The translations under genes were made by a program, and so were the position numbers. The notes under the pieces were generated by a model. The model saw only the letters and a program-made list of their open reading frames with translations. It ran no database searches and had not been told where the DNA came from. From positions 248,001 through 312,000 of the forward strand of contig NZ_JAKKCJ010000004.1 of assembly GCF_021726515.1 (NCBI RefSeq): a stretch of DNA of 64,000 nucleotides, written 5' to 3'. This DNA comes from Vibrio sp. CK2-1 (GTDB lineage: Bacteria; Pseudomonadota; Gammaproteobacteria; Enterobacterales; Vibrionaceae). Positions 55,814-64,000 of this stretch are shown here, piece after piece (position 1 is the stretch's first letter; the number at the start of each line of letters is the position of its first letter).

Positions 55814-55885
55814 TGTGTCAAACTGTCACATGGATATTATGGTCTTAAAGTGTGCAATAATCAATTGCCGTGTCACTTTGGCACA
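55814..55885 (-). promoter_or_regulatory. tacAT promoter flanked by two matching operators
   Basis: On the minus strand TTGATT (55859-55864) and CATAAT (55836-55841) are exactly 17 bases apart. The motif GTGTCAnnnTGnCACA occurs at 55815-55830 (near the transcription start) and at 55870-55885 (upstream of -35), 55 bases apart. This fits cooperative autorepression by TacA. Confidence 0.65.
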
Positions 55886-55938
55886 CATGCGAACGGCCAA
55901 AGAATCAACATACTTTTCATTGTCAGATACGTAGGGGG

Positions 55939-56742
55939 CTATTTATCCAACTTCATAAAACAAGTGATGATGGCTTGTAGTTCCGAATGGTGCTTATGCT
56001 GACAGATAAATTGATTAATTTCGGAATTCACTAAAGCCATTGCCAAATACCTCACCGCTAATAATGTCTGTTTACTTGCATCAATAGGTATCATTAAAGC
56101 TATGATATGAGTAACCGATGGAAAGTTGCTTCCCCAATCTACAGGCGTGTTGGTGGTTAATATAATCAGCTGTGGTTTATCAATTGCAGCATTAAGTAGG
56201 TGAGGCAGGGCAACACCATTGTTCATCGCTGTCGAAGATAAGGCTTCCCGTTTTTTTAATGCTTCTTCTAGCGCTTGGCTATCTTGATTTTGGGTTAGCT
56301 GAGACAGTCTTTTTAAGCAATATTGCTTTTGAATCAATTGGTCTTTTTGTTCGGTATAGAGTGCAGTATAAAGCTTGGTAAAGTTGTTTAACTCTTTTTC
56401 AATATCAAAGCATTGGATTTGAAATAGGCTGTTATTGGACGAGGTAGGAGAGCTGCTAGCTTGTGTTTCAATCACAAAGCAATCGGTTTGCAAGAAGGTG
56501 ATTAATTGCGACTGATATTGCTCGGCATCTTCTCCAGTTAATACCAGTTGGCAAAGTTCGAAAGGGTGAAACGCTAATGTCATCGCGCTGAGGTAGTCTT
56601 TGACATCGACCTGTTGCAGGGATTGCACTTTAATTAAAGTGACACTACCCACAAAAGCTTTTACTTGTTGATGAATACCTTTAATCAACCAGGTTGGTAG
56701 CCCAGTTGAACCTAGGTAGAAGGTAATACGCTTATTTTGCAT
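55939..56742 (-). CDS. PTS EIIA protein with a degenerate HPr-like N-terminal domain
   Basis: 267 residues. The C-terminal half (about 120-265) is a fructose/mannitol-type EIIA with the active-site pattern NNGVALPHLLNAA. The N-terminal part (about 10-85, TGLPTWLIKG...VDVKDYLSAMTLAF...VLTGEDAEQYQSQLITFL) follows the HPr pattern, but Pro stands where HPr has phospho-His15 and Trp where it has Arg17. It may be a broken or regulatory HPr module. The gene follows the EIIB gene after three bases. No EIIC gene is present nearby. Confidence 0.8.
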   Translation of the reverse strand: MQNKRITFYLGSTGLPTWLIKGIHQQVKAFVGSVTLIKVQSLQQVDVKDYLSAMTLAFHPFELCQLVLTGEDAEQYQSQLITFLQTDCFVIETQASSSPTSSNNSLFQIQCFDIEKELNNFTKLYTALYTEQKDQLIQKQYCLKRLSQLTQNQDSQALEEALKKREALSSTAMNNGVALPHLLNAAIDKPQLIILTTNTPVDWGSNFPSVTHIIALMIPIDASKQTLLAVRYLAMALVNSEINQFICQHKHHSELQAIITCFMKLDK

Positions 56743-56745
56743 GAG

Positions 56746-57054
56746 TTATTTTGCACAACTGATGCAGCGCTGAATGACCGCATCAGGATTGGTGAGCACA
56801 TCTTCGATAGAAACTTGAATGGTTTGAGTTTGTTCAAATCGTTCCGCTTGTTCTATTTCAATATCTGATGCGATCAAAACCACTTGCGCTAAACTGATGT
56901 CTTTGTATGTCAGTTTATTATCTATCCCCATCGCACCTTGTGTTTCCACATGAATATTGATTTGTGCTTGTGCGGCAGATTTAACCAGTGCCTCAGCCGC
57001 CATATAAGTGTGCGCGATTCCAGTTGGGCAAGCAGTAACAGCAACGATCTTCAT
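56746..57054 (-). CDS. Stand-alone PTS EIIB, fructose family
   Basis: 102 residues, a complete EIIB domain with active Cys in VTACPTGIAHTYMAAEAL and VETQGAMGI. Its phosphate would come from the EIIA encoded just downstream. There is no membrane EIIC partner in the window, so it may work with an EIIC elsewhere, act only as a regulator, or be a remnant of an operon disrupted by the toxin-antitoxin segment. Confidence 0.87.
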   Translation of the reverse strand: MKIVAVTACPTGIAHTYMAAEALVKSAAQAQINIHVETQGAMGIDNKLTYKDISLAQVVLIASDIEIEQAERFEQTQTIQVSIEDVLTNPDAVIQRCISCAK

Positions 57055-57126
57055 CAGCTTTTCCTATTCGATAACGTTAATCCGCACATCATACTTCTGA
57101 GGCACTAACTTTCAACTTGTTTTATT

Positions 57127-59394
57127 TCAAGCTTTTATCAAATCGATGTTTTTAGGCTCAAATCTCAACAATCTCAATGCATTCAACGTCACTAGGGCGG
57201 TTGCGCCACTGTCTGCCAATACGGCAACCCATAATCCAGTAATACCGAGTAGGCTAGTGACAAGAAAGACCGCTTTTAACCCTAGTGCTAAAGTGACATT
57301 TTGACGAATGTTGGCAAGGGTTGCTTTAGATAACTCAATCATCGCAGGTAGTTCGGTTAAGCGATTATGAGTAAGAGCTGAATCGGCGGTTTCTAATGCC
57401 ACATCGGTACCGCCACCCATTGCCACGCTGACACTTGCTGCCTTCATAGCTGGGGCATCATTGATACCATCACCAATCATAGCAACGTGAGATTGCTGCG
57501 CTAATTGCTCCACAAAAGTCACTTTATCTTGTGGTAGTAGGCTGGCTTTGTACTCCATTGATAGTTGACTACTGATCGTCTCGGCACTTCTCGGATTATC
57601 ACCCGTTAACATGATAGAGCGGATACCAAGTTTATGTAGCGCTTTAATCGCCTGTTTTGAATCGCTTCTTAATGTATCTTGCCAAGCAATAATACCCATC
57701 GCAGTTTGATTATTTAGAATAACCACCACTACGGTTTTACCTTGTGATTCTAGTTGTTCAACTTGCTGTAAAGTTTCTGCATCTAAAGGTAATTTCATTT
57801 TAGATGGCGACATAATTTGAATAAGCTTTCCATCGACTTCCCCTTGAACGCCGACCCCAGCTAGCGCCTGTTTATTGCTTGCTTCTGGAATGACAATACC
57901 TTGAGCTTCTACTTTACGAATAAAAGAGGTGGCGAGTGGGTGATTAGAGCCTATTTCAACCGCACTGGCATAACGCATTAGATCTTTTTCTGTTGTACCG
58001 TTTAAGCTGATGATATCGGTAACGTCAGGTTTCCCTTGAGTAAGTGTACCGGTTTTATCAAACGCCATGATTTCCACTTTGCCTAATTGCTCTAACGCTG
58101 CACCGCCTTTAATTAGCGCGCCACGACGAGCGGCAGTAGCAAGCCCAGAGGTAATCGCCGCAGGGGTTGAAATTACAAGGGCACAAGGGCAGGCAATCAG
58201 TAACAATGCTAAACCGCGATAGACCCATGTCTCCCAAGGTTGAGAAAATACCAGTGGTGGTGTAATGATCACAGCTAAAGCGACCAGCATCATTAACGGG
58301 GTATACCAACGGCTGAATTTATCTAAGAATCGCTCTAAAGGGGCTTTGCGTGACTCAGCATCTTCAATTAAATGTAAGATACGGTCGATGGCATTTTCAC
58401 CTTGTTTCGATGTAATCATAAAGCGCACAACCCGATCGGTCGCAATGGAACCTGCCATTACGTTGTCACCTTTTTGATGTTCAACTGGAATGGATTCACC
58501 AGTTAATGCGCTTTCATCAAAACTGGCACAGTCATCTTGAAGTTGACCATCAGCGGGTAGGCGCGAACCCGGTGATACTTCGACAATATCACCCGGTTGG
58601 AGTGATGCCGCAGCCACAATAACTCTTTCATCATTAACGATTTTAGTGGCATTTTCTGGCACTAATTCCATTAAGCTTTGTACGCCGCTACGCGCTCTCG
58701 ATGCCGCAAATGCTTCTAAACGTTCACCAATTAAAAAGAGTAGTAGCACCATCGCCGCTTCTGCGGTTTCACCTAGATATAACGCGCCGAGAGCGGCAAC
58801 ACTCATTAATGTCTCAATCGCGAAAGGCGTACCGGATTTAGCCAGCTGAATAGCTTTTTTACCAATAGGGTATAAACCGACAAGGCAAGTTAATGTAAAT
58901 ATCCACTGGCTAATTTCGGGTGACCATATTTTGGCGAGTGCACCAATCAGCATCGCAGCGGCAATACTAATAATTTGTAGATTGTCTTTAACAATATTCG
59001 CCGGTTTGTTATTGGTGTTTTCTGATGTCGGTGAGCTTAAATTGTTTAAAGTAAAGCCAGTATTTTGACAAGCCTGTTCAATTTGTTGAGTAGTTGCAGG
59101 CTGGGTGAAATTGACGAGTAGCTTTTCTGTTGCAAATAGTACTTGTACTCTGTCTACGCCAGGGATTTTCGCGACCGCTTTTTCGATTTTTTGCGCACAC
59201 GATGGACAATCCATACCGAACACTTTCCATGATTCAAGCTGACTATTTGTTGACTTATCTTGAGGGTTCTGCGGAGCTTTCTGCTTGTTATTATTACTAC
59301 TACAGTGACTTGAAGAGCAACATTTTTCATCTTGCTCGACTAAAGGTTGTATCGCTGAGATTGAGTGAAGTGTTTTTATATTATTCGTCGTCAT
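57127..59394 (-). CDS. zntA: Zinc/cadmium/lead-exporting P1B-type ATPase
   Basis: 755 residues. A Cys/Ser/His-rich start (CCSSSHCSS) is followed by a heavy-metal-associated domain with GMDCPSC, the membrane CPC motif IACPCALVIST, phosphorylation site DKTGTLT, hinge LTGDNPRSAETI and GDGINDAPA. CPC plus the N-terminal features and the MerR-type promoter support ZntA. It exports divalent metal ions from the cytoplasm with ATP. GGAG lies 7-8 bases before ATG 59394; the first in-frame TTG (59400) touches that site. Confidence 0.93.
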   Translation of the reverse strand: MTTNNIKTLHSISAIQPLVEQDEKCCSSSHCSSNNNKQKAPQNPQDKSTNSQLESWKVFGMDCPSCAQKIEKAVAKIPGVDRVQVLFATEKLLVNFTQPATTQQIEQACQNTGFTLNNLSSPTSENTNNKPANIVKDNLQIISIAAAMLIGALAKIWSPEISQWIFTLTCLVGLYPIGKKAIQLAKSGTPFAIETLMSVAALGALYLGETAEAAMVLLLFLIGERLEAFAASRARSGVQSLMELVPENATKIVNDERVIVAAASLQPGDIVEVSPGSRLPADGQLQDDCASFDESALTGESIPVEHQKGDNVMAGSIATDRVVRFMITSKQGENAIDRILHLIEDAESRKAPLERFLDKFSRWYTPLMMLVALAVIITPPLVFSQPWETWVYRGLALLLIACPCALVISTPAAITSGLATAARRGALIKGGAALEQLGKVEIMAFDKTGTLTQGKPDVTDIISLNGTTEKDLMRYASAVEIGSNHPLATSFIRKVEAQGIVIPEASNKQALAGVGVQGEVDGKLIQIMSPSKMKLPLDAETLQQVEQLESQGKTVVVVILNNQTAMGIIAWQDTLRSDSKQAIKALHKLGIRSIMLTGDNPRSAETISSQLSMEYKASLLPQDKVTFVEQLAQQSHVAMIGDGINDAPAMKAASVSVAMGGGTDVALETADSALTHNRLTELPAMIELSKATLANIRQNVTLALGLKAVFLVTSLLGITGLWVAVLADSGATALVTLNALRLLRFEPKNIDLIKA

Positions 59395-59423
59395 AACCAA
59401 GCTCCATTAAGGCTGTTATGCTA

Positions 59424-59455
59424 AGAATACACCTTGGACTACACTCTAAGGTCAA
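59424..59455 (-). promoter_or_regulatory. MerR-type (ZntR-like) promoter of zntA
   Basis: On the minus strand TTGACC (-35) and TATTCT (-10) are separated by 20 bases, the long spacer typical of MerR-family promoters. Within the spacer, bases 59431-59452 form an imperfect palindrome with ACCTT/AAGGT arms, resembling the E. coli zntA operator. It implies activation by a metal-sensing MerR-family regulator encoded elsewhere. Confidence 0.8.
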
Positions 59456-59499
59456 GGCTGAATTTGAATATTTGAAAAGAAAATTAGGGCAAGAGGCAT

Positions 59500-59536
59500 T
59501 AAAAACAAAAACGCACCAGAGAACAGACCTAGTGCG
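59500..59536 (-). terminator. Intrinsic terminator of the HAD phosphatase gene
   Basis: On the minus strand CGCACTAG pairs imperfectly with CTCTGGTGCG, followed by TTTTTGTTTTT. Confidence 0.6.
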
Positions 59537-59565
59537 CAGTATAAGTTTATAATTAGTAGATTAGA

Positions 59566-60372
59566 TTACTTGAGGACAAACTTCTCAATGGCCAGAGCAA
59601 CGCCACTGTTTTCGTTAGTTTCAGTGGCATAGTCTGCAATTTGCTTAGTTGCTTCCGTCGCATTTCCCATTGCAATCCCTAAGCCCGCGTATTCCAACAT
59701 GTGGTGGTCATTGCCCGCATCGCCTAATGTCATTACTTCTGATGCCTGAATCCCTAAGTGCTCAGCTAAAGCTTGTACGCCAGAGCCTTTATCGCTGGTT
59801 GGGTTCATAAACTCTAAAAAGAATGGCGAGCTGCGAACAATAGTAAATTTCTGATGCAGCTCATTTGGAATTTGCTCAATCGCTTGAGTGAGTTTTCCTT
59901 CTTCTTCAACCATCATCACTTTTAAAATTGGATCAGCGTCATTAAGTGTTTCAAAAGGGCGCTCAGTTAATGTAATGCCGTTGATTTCCGATTCATGAGT
60001 AGTGTAAGGGTTAGATTGTGGGCTAATTAAACCTTGCTCAAGAGAAAAAGCATGAATGAAAACATTTAAGCGCTGTGCCCAATCATTTAATAATTTTGCA
60101 TCTTTACCAGTAAGAATTTCTTGACGAATCATGGTATTGCTTGCCACGGTTTGAACTAATGAACCGTTATAGCTGATGACATAATCACTATCTTGAGTCA
60201 TACCTAATTCATTAAGTGCTGCACGCATACCATCCAGTGGACGACCTGATGCCAGTACAACATGAACACCTTGTTGTCTTGCTTGGGCAATGGCTTGTTT
60301 ATTGTGCTCAGAAATTTTGCCAGAACCATTTAATAGCGTTCCGTCCATATCGATAGCGATAAGTTTGTACAT
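59566..60372 (-). CDS. Cof-type HAD phosphatase (YidA-like)
   Basis: 268 residues. HAD motifs: IDMDGTLL (nucleophile Asp), VLASGRP (motif II), a Lys near TSDKGSGVQALAEHLGI (motif III) and TLGDAGNDHHMLEYAG (motif IV). The C2-type cap lies between about 85 and 190. Close to YidA, which hydrolyses sugar phosphates; substrate not certain. It lies between zntA and the YbjD-like gene on the same strand but with its own terminator. Confidence 0.9.
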   Translation of the reverse strand: MYKLIAIDMDGTLLNGSGKISEHNKQAIAQARQQGVHVVLASGRPLDGMRAALNELGMTQDSDYVISYNGSLVQTVASNTMIRQEILTGKDAKLLNDWAQRLNVFIHAFSLEQGLISPQSNPYTTHESEINGITLTERPFETLNDADPILKVMMVEEEGKLTQAIEQIPNELHQKFTIVRSSPFFLEFMNPTSDKGSGVQALAEHLGIQASEVMTLGDAGNDHHMLEYAGLGIAMGNATEATKQIADYATETNENSGVALAIEKFVLK

Positions 60373-60454
60373 TGAATCGATTCCTTACAGCGAGAGAGGC
60401 AATGGTAGTATTCATTTTATCGCTGCAATACTACCATTTAATTATTGCCACTCG

Positions 60455-62119
60455 CTAATTATTGCCGCTAGCCATCGTCATCACACGTTTTAAAATCCAG
60501 CGTAGTAGCAGTGGGATTTTCTCAGGCCCATGTTCTTCACAGTATTCAACAATGCCCAGTGCGAGATCGGGTTTGGCATGTTTTTTTACTGCCCGTTGCA
60601 CAATCTTTTTCGCAGGAATGGGGTGATCCGCGGTGATGTGCACCATGCCACGGAAAAACTCTTCAAAGCCATTGTGATAGAGGAAGTGTTCGATATCTCG
60701 GTCGGGTAGTTCAGTGAGCCGGTGTTTCTCCATATCTTGGGCGAGTTGGGTTCTCACCGTAGTGGCGTATTTTTTACCCGCAGGATCGCCATCAACCACA
60801 ACATGCCAATCTATGTGTAATGCTTTTGCCATTTTGATTAATGACTTCAAGCCAGACTGCGCAAATTCAATAATCTGCACGCCTTCTGCTGCAAGGTTAT
60901 AACCATATATTTTCGCTAATTCATTGAACAGCCATACCTCTGTTTCGCCTTCGACCAATAACCAGCAACGAGCAAATAAAGCATTAGGGCGATGAAAACG
61001 AATATGAAAACTGATCCTCCTGAGATCATCGCGATTCAATTGGTGTTCTTGAATGCTATAAGCTTGTGTCATATCCGATTGACGCACTAGCCGACGTATC
61101 GATGAAAGGGGAACGGCGCTAAGCAAAATACCGCTATTGGTGGTGAGGATTTTTTGCATTGGAATGAGTTGCAGTATTTCCCACGATTTTAATAAATTGG
61201 TTGGGTGTAGTCGGCCTTCAGGATCTTCTAAAATCAAAATAGGCCGTGCCATGGTACTTATGGTCGCATTGCCTTTGGCTTGTAAGAAAGCATTCAGTAG
61301 CCCCATAAGCAATAATTTACTTTGTTGATTTTTACTTTTACGCAGAATTTTTATTAAGCTGGTTTGGTCTTCTGACGAAGGGTGCTCTCCACTGAAGAGA
61401 TTTTCTCTAGGCTCTATTTTTTGTTGTGTCACATGCCGTTCAAAAGAGAAGTAGTGTTCGATCAAATCTTGCATCGCATTAATGGTGCTTTTCAATTCGC
61501 CTTTATTTACATGGCCGGGCATCGCCAGTAATCGACGGTAGGTGTTATTAATACGCTTTTCTGTTTTGTCATTAATTGGGTTTTCAAGATGCTGTTCTCG
61601 GCGGTGCGGCATCGGTATCCGCCTCGCATCACGTAGGCGAATGACCGGATGTACCCGAGATAACTCCATCGCTAATTTATGAGCATCATTTAACTTAAGA
61701 GGGTTGCCTTGGTGATCTAAAAACTGGTATTCCGTATCAATTTTAAGCTCATTACGTGAAGCGCTAAGCTGATAGATACAGGTTTTACAGGGTTGATTGC
61801 CAGCATCTTTATCGTCTTGCCAAACTGGTTTGAGCTTACGATAACGAATGTTTCTATGCTCATTTGGTTGAGAGGTGCGCCAGCGAGTAATGATTTGAAT
61901 TTGCTGAGTTTGTGGTTGAGATTGAGCGTAATCGACGTGGAAATCTTCAATTTCAAATTGATATAGTTGATTCGTGGTTGGTAAGGCGATGCACAACGCA
62001 TCTAGTAATGATGATTTCCCCCAAGTATTTTCACCGAGTAGTGTGGTCATTTCATTTAAGCTTAGGGAAAGACGTTTAATGCCTCGAAAGCCAAGGATTT
62101 CAATTCGGTCTAGTATCAT
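60455..62119 (-). CDS. YbjD-like OLD-family ATPase with TOPRIM domain
   Basis: 554 residues. SMC/ABC-like ATPase N-terminus starting MILDRIEILGFRGIKRLSLSL with Walker A GENTWGKSSLLDAL, signature and Walker B region ARPILILEDPEGRLHP, then a C-terminal TOPRIM domain (CWLLVEGETEVWLFNELAK and VVVDGDPAGKKYATTVR). It aligns end to end with E. coli YbjD (DUF2813). OLD proteins are ATP-dependent nucleases in repair or phage defence; the role of YbjD itself is not known to me. AGGAGCG precedes ATG. Not adjacent to a UvrD-like helicase (GajB-type partner), so a Gabija system is not indicated. Confidence 0.9.
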   Translation of the reverse strand: MILDRIEILGFRGIKRLSLSLNEMTTLLGENTWGKSSLLDALCIALPTTNQLYQFEIEDFHVDYAQSQPQTQQIQIITRWRTSQPNEHRNIRYRKLKPVWQDDKDAGNQPCKTCIYQLSASRNELKIDTEYQFLDHQGNPLKLNDAHKLAMELSRVHPVIRLRDARRIPMPHRREQHLENPINDKTEKRINNTYRRLLAMPGHVNKGELKSTINAMQDLIEHYFSFERHVTQQKIEPRENLFSGEHPSSEDQTSLIKILRKSKNQQSKLLLMGLLNAFLQAKGNATISTMARPILILEDPEGRLHPTNLLKSWEILQLIPMQKILTTNSGILLSAVPLSSIRRLVRQSDMTQAYSIQEHQLNRDDLRRISFHIRFHRPNALFARCWLLVEGETEVWLFNELAKIYGYNLAAEGVQIIEFAQSGLKSLIKMAKALHIDWHVVVDGDPAGKKYATTVRTQLAQDMEKHRLTELPDRDIEHFLYHNGFEEFFRGMVHITADHPIPAKKIVQRAVKKHAKPDLALGIVEYCEEHGPEKIPLLLRWILKRVMTMASGNN

Positions 62120-62274
62120 TATCGCTCCTATCTCTAGACCAACAATAAGGTAAGTGAAGCGGATGAGAAAAAGTTGGCCTTCGAGTTAAGAGTATAGGAT
62201 TGAATAGCGCTAAACGTTTGTATTTATCACATTTTTTCACTAATACGCTTTGTTGAGTAAATGAAATCAAGGCC

Positions 62275-62289
62275 GAATATTAAATATTC
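62275..62289. promoter_or_regulatory. AT-rich dyad upstream of the nucleotidase gene
   Basis: GAATATT and AATATTC are perfect 7-base arms around a single A. It lies between divergent genes, about 100 bases before ATG 62388. Possible operator; no protein suggested. Confidence 0.3.
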
Positions 62290-62387
62290 ATAGTTTTGTC
62301 ATCATTCAAGCAGTAAGATAAGCTTTACTTAACTGGCTAGTCAGGTTTTAACACTACGCCGGTTAAACAATGACAAACAGAGGTATA

Positions 62388-64000
62388 ATGACCCAAAAGA
62401 ATAACCAAGCCGTTAGCTTAATTTTAGCTCACATCAATGACACGCATTCCTACTTTGAACCTAGCTCGTTACAGCTTGAGCTGAATATTGAGCAGCAGCA
62501 ACTAAAGCCTTACGTCAGCGCTGGTGGTTTTGCTCGCATCGCAACTCGTACTCAACAACTAAGAGAACAAGCTCAACAACGTGATTTAGGGTTTCTATTC
62601 CTGCACGCAGGTGACTGTTTCCAAGGCACTCTCTATTTCTCGCTATTTAAAGGGCGAGCCAATGCTGAGTTACTCAATGCGTTAAACATTGATGCAATGG
62701 CACTCGGTAATCACGAATTGGATATGGGCAATGAGCCGGTCGCTAGATTTTTAACGCGCATTGAATTTCCATTATTAGCAGGAAACTGGGATGTGTCGAA
62801 TGAGTCAAATAATAAGACGATTCGTGTCAGTGACTCACCAAAGCTCGTTCCTTATCAACCAAAATCCCAACATGCCGGATGGATCACCAAGCAAGTGCAG
62901 GGTGGTGAAGTGGCCATTTTTAGTTTGGCACTCGATAAAATGGCAGATATTTCAAACCCTGACCAAGATACGCCATTTATTAATTCTATCGATGTTGCTA
63001 AAGCGACAGTAGAAGCAATTCATGCTCAAGGCATCAAAAATATCATTCTGCTTAGCCACTTAGGTTATGAAGCGGATTTAGAGTTAGCCAAACAAGTCGA
63101 AGGCATTGGCATTATTGTTGGAGGACACTCTCACAGGTTACAGGGTGACTTTTCTGGTGTTGGACTGGCAAAAGATGACGACTACGGTCAGTGCATCAAT
63201 GATACTTATGTTGTGCAGGCCGGCTACCATGCGCTTTCAATGGGGCACAGCGAAATCACTTTCGATGATAATGGCCAAGTGATTGCTTTTAATGGTAAGA
63301 ATGAATTATTGCTCGGCAGACGCTTATGTCTAGATGCCACGCTTTCTGATGCCTATCAAGATGACTTTCATTCAAAAGCCAGTGATTATTTACGCCAACA
63401 TGAACACATTGTGATTTGTAAGAAAGATCCGCAAGTACATGATATTTTGCTGAATAAATACATTCCACGTGTCCGTAAGTTGCAAGAAACCATTGTGGCA
63501 CAAAGTGATTCACCATTAAGACACGTGCGTATTCCAGATCAAGATGGTCCAAGTGTGTTAGCGCCATTGGTAGCAGAATCGTTCGCCTTTATGATGAAGC
63601 AACAAGGTTATGCGGTTGATTTCGCGATTCATAATGCTGGCGGTGTGAGAGCATCTCTGAACCCTGGCAACATTACCATTGCGGATATTGCCGGTAAGTT
63701 ATTGCCATTTGCGGTACCGATTGGCGTCTATGAAATTCAAGGTTGTTACTTAGCCGCCATATTGGAAGGTGCGATCAATAATGCTTTGAATAACGGAGTA
63801 GAAGGCACAGGTTCTGGCAGTTACCCTTATGTGCATAATCTTGATTTCACTTATGTTGCAGACAACCCGATGGGAAAAAGAATTGTCGATTTACGTATTT
63901 TTTCTACCGATGAGCAATGGCAACCCGTAGAACAAGAGAGATGGTATAAAGGCACCTCATCAGCTTATACAATGAAAGGCAAAGAGGGTTACGACGCCAT
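62388..64000 (+). CDS. 5'-nucleotidase / cyclic phosphodiesterase family enzyme (partial, runs off the end)
   Basis: 537 codons visible, no stop before the window edge. Metallophosphatase motifs: AHINDTHSYFEP, LHAGDCFQGT, ALGNHELDMG, LLSHLGYEADLELA and VGGHSHRLQG give the two-metal site. A UshA-like C-terminal nucleotide-binding domain begins near 370, with AIHNAGGVRASLNPGNIT and KLLPFAVPIGVYEIQG. Unlike UshA it has no signal peptide: it starts MTQKNNQAVSLILAHIND. AGAGG lies 4 bases before ATG 62388; an ATG at 62370 is out of frame. It likely hydrolyses nucleotides or related phosphate esters; location is probably cytoplasmic. Confidence 0.9.
   Translation, partial: MTQKNNQAVSLILAHINDTHSYFEPSSLQLELNIEQQQLKPYVSAGGFARIATRTQQLREQAQQRDLGFLFLHAGDCFQGTLYFSLFKGRANAELLNALNIDAMALGNHELDMGNEPVARFLTRIEFPLLAGNWDVSNESNNKTIRVSDSPKLVPYQPKSQHAGWITKQVQGGEVAIFSLALDKMADISNPDQDTPFINSIDVAKATVEAIHAQGIKNIILLSHLGYEADLELAKQVEGIGIIVGGHSHRLQGDFSGVGLAKDDDYGQCINDTYVVQAGYHALSMGHSEITFDDNGQVIAFNGKNELLLGRRLCLDATLSDAYQDDFHSKASDYLRQHEHIVICKKDPQVHDILLNKYIPRVRKLQETIVAQSDSPLRHVRIPDQDGPSVLAPLVAESFAFMMKQQGYAVDFAIHNAGGVRASLNPGNITIADIAGKLLPFAVPIGVYEIQGCYLAAILEGAINNALNNGVEGTGSGSYPYVHNLDFTYVADNPMGKRIVDLRIFSTDEQWQPVEQERWYKGTSSAYTMKGKEGYDA

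Noticed and set aside
60455..62119. OLD-family gene as a Gabija or Old phage-defence system
   Set aside because: It aligns along its full length with E. coli YbjD, and no UvrD-like partner or reverse transcriptase gene is adjacent.
1..64000. tRNA, rRNA or CRISPR array
   Set aside because: No cloverleaf with a GGTTCGA-type arm, no rRNA-like sequence and no regularly spaced repeats were seen by eye.

Overview
This window looks like part of the main chromosome of a member of the Vibrionaceae, most likely a Vibrio with low GC. The evidence is gene content and order: pabB-nudL-sdaC-sdaA, ycjX-ycjF-tyrR, a manA / mannose-type PTS / AraC cluster, asnS, aspC, class I fumarase, rnb, deaD, ackA and ybiT, plus short AT-rich intergenic regions with strong intrinsic terminators. 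There is no rRNA, no convincing tRNA, no CRISPR array, no insertion sequence and no prophage. Species assignment is inference.

Layout. 1-6.3 kb: tail of an unknown gene, a linker-histone-like DNA-binding protein, then a tripartite TRAP uptake system (dctP-dctQ-dctM) of the 2-oxo-acid type followed by a Cache-domain histidine kinase and a NarL-type regulator. 6.6-8.2 kb: a BCCT osmolyte transporter with an elaborate repeat-rich promoter. 8.3-21.2 kb (mostly minus strand): DEDD exonuclease with a cNMP/CBS/nucleotidyltransferase protein, an alpha/beta-hydrolase-OsmC fusion, a VTT-disulfide reductase fusion, aspC, small accessory enzymes, an MFS exporter and asnS. 21.5-29.5 kb: a lipoprotein, serine degradation and uptake (sdaA, sdaC), nudL, pabB, fumarase. 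29.7-35.8 kb: ycjX-ycjF, tyrR and three small enzymes in a tight series. 36-40.3 kb: small hypothetical genes, a truncated integron attC-like sequence, a PhnA-domain protein and a PstS-type phosphate-binding protein behind a Pho box. 40.3-50 kb: rnb, deaD, ackA, an ABC-F protein (ybiT) and a large lipoprotein. 50-57 kb: manA, an EIIABC permease, its AraC-type regulator, then two toxin-antitoxin modules (relBE and tacAT) with a second attC-like site, and a lone EIIA-EIIB pair. 57-64 kb: zntA behind a MerR-type promoter, a HAD phosphatase, a YbjD/OLD-family ATPase and the first 1.6 kb of a 5'-nucleotidase-family enzyme.

How the genes work together. The TRAP system plus Cache-sensor pair could form a carboxylate sensing and uptake unit. 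sdaC, sdaA, fumarase, aspC and ackA form a serine / C4 / acetate overflow set. manA, the PTS permease, the AraC protein and a near-consensus CRP site form a catabolite-controlled mannose or fructose-type sugar unit.

Most unusual points: (i) two attC-like sequences of the Vibrio integron type lie outside any visible array, one directly after relBE; (ii) the EIIA protein carries an N-terminal HPr-like domain without the phosphorylatable histidine and has no EIIC beside it; (iii) ybiT lacks ATG/GTG/TTG at the start indicated by homology and Shine-Dalgarno, where ATC stands instead; (iv) a small protein combines a lysine/alanine-rich tail with a winged helix, like a linker histone in reverse order.
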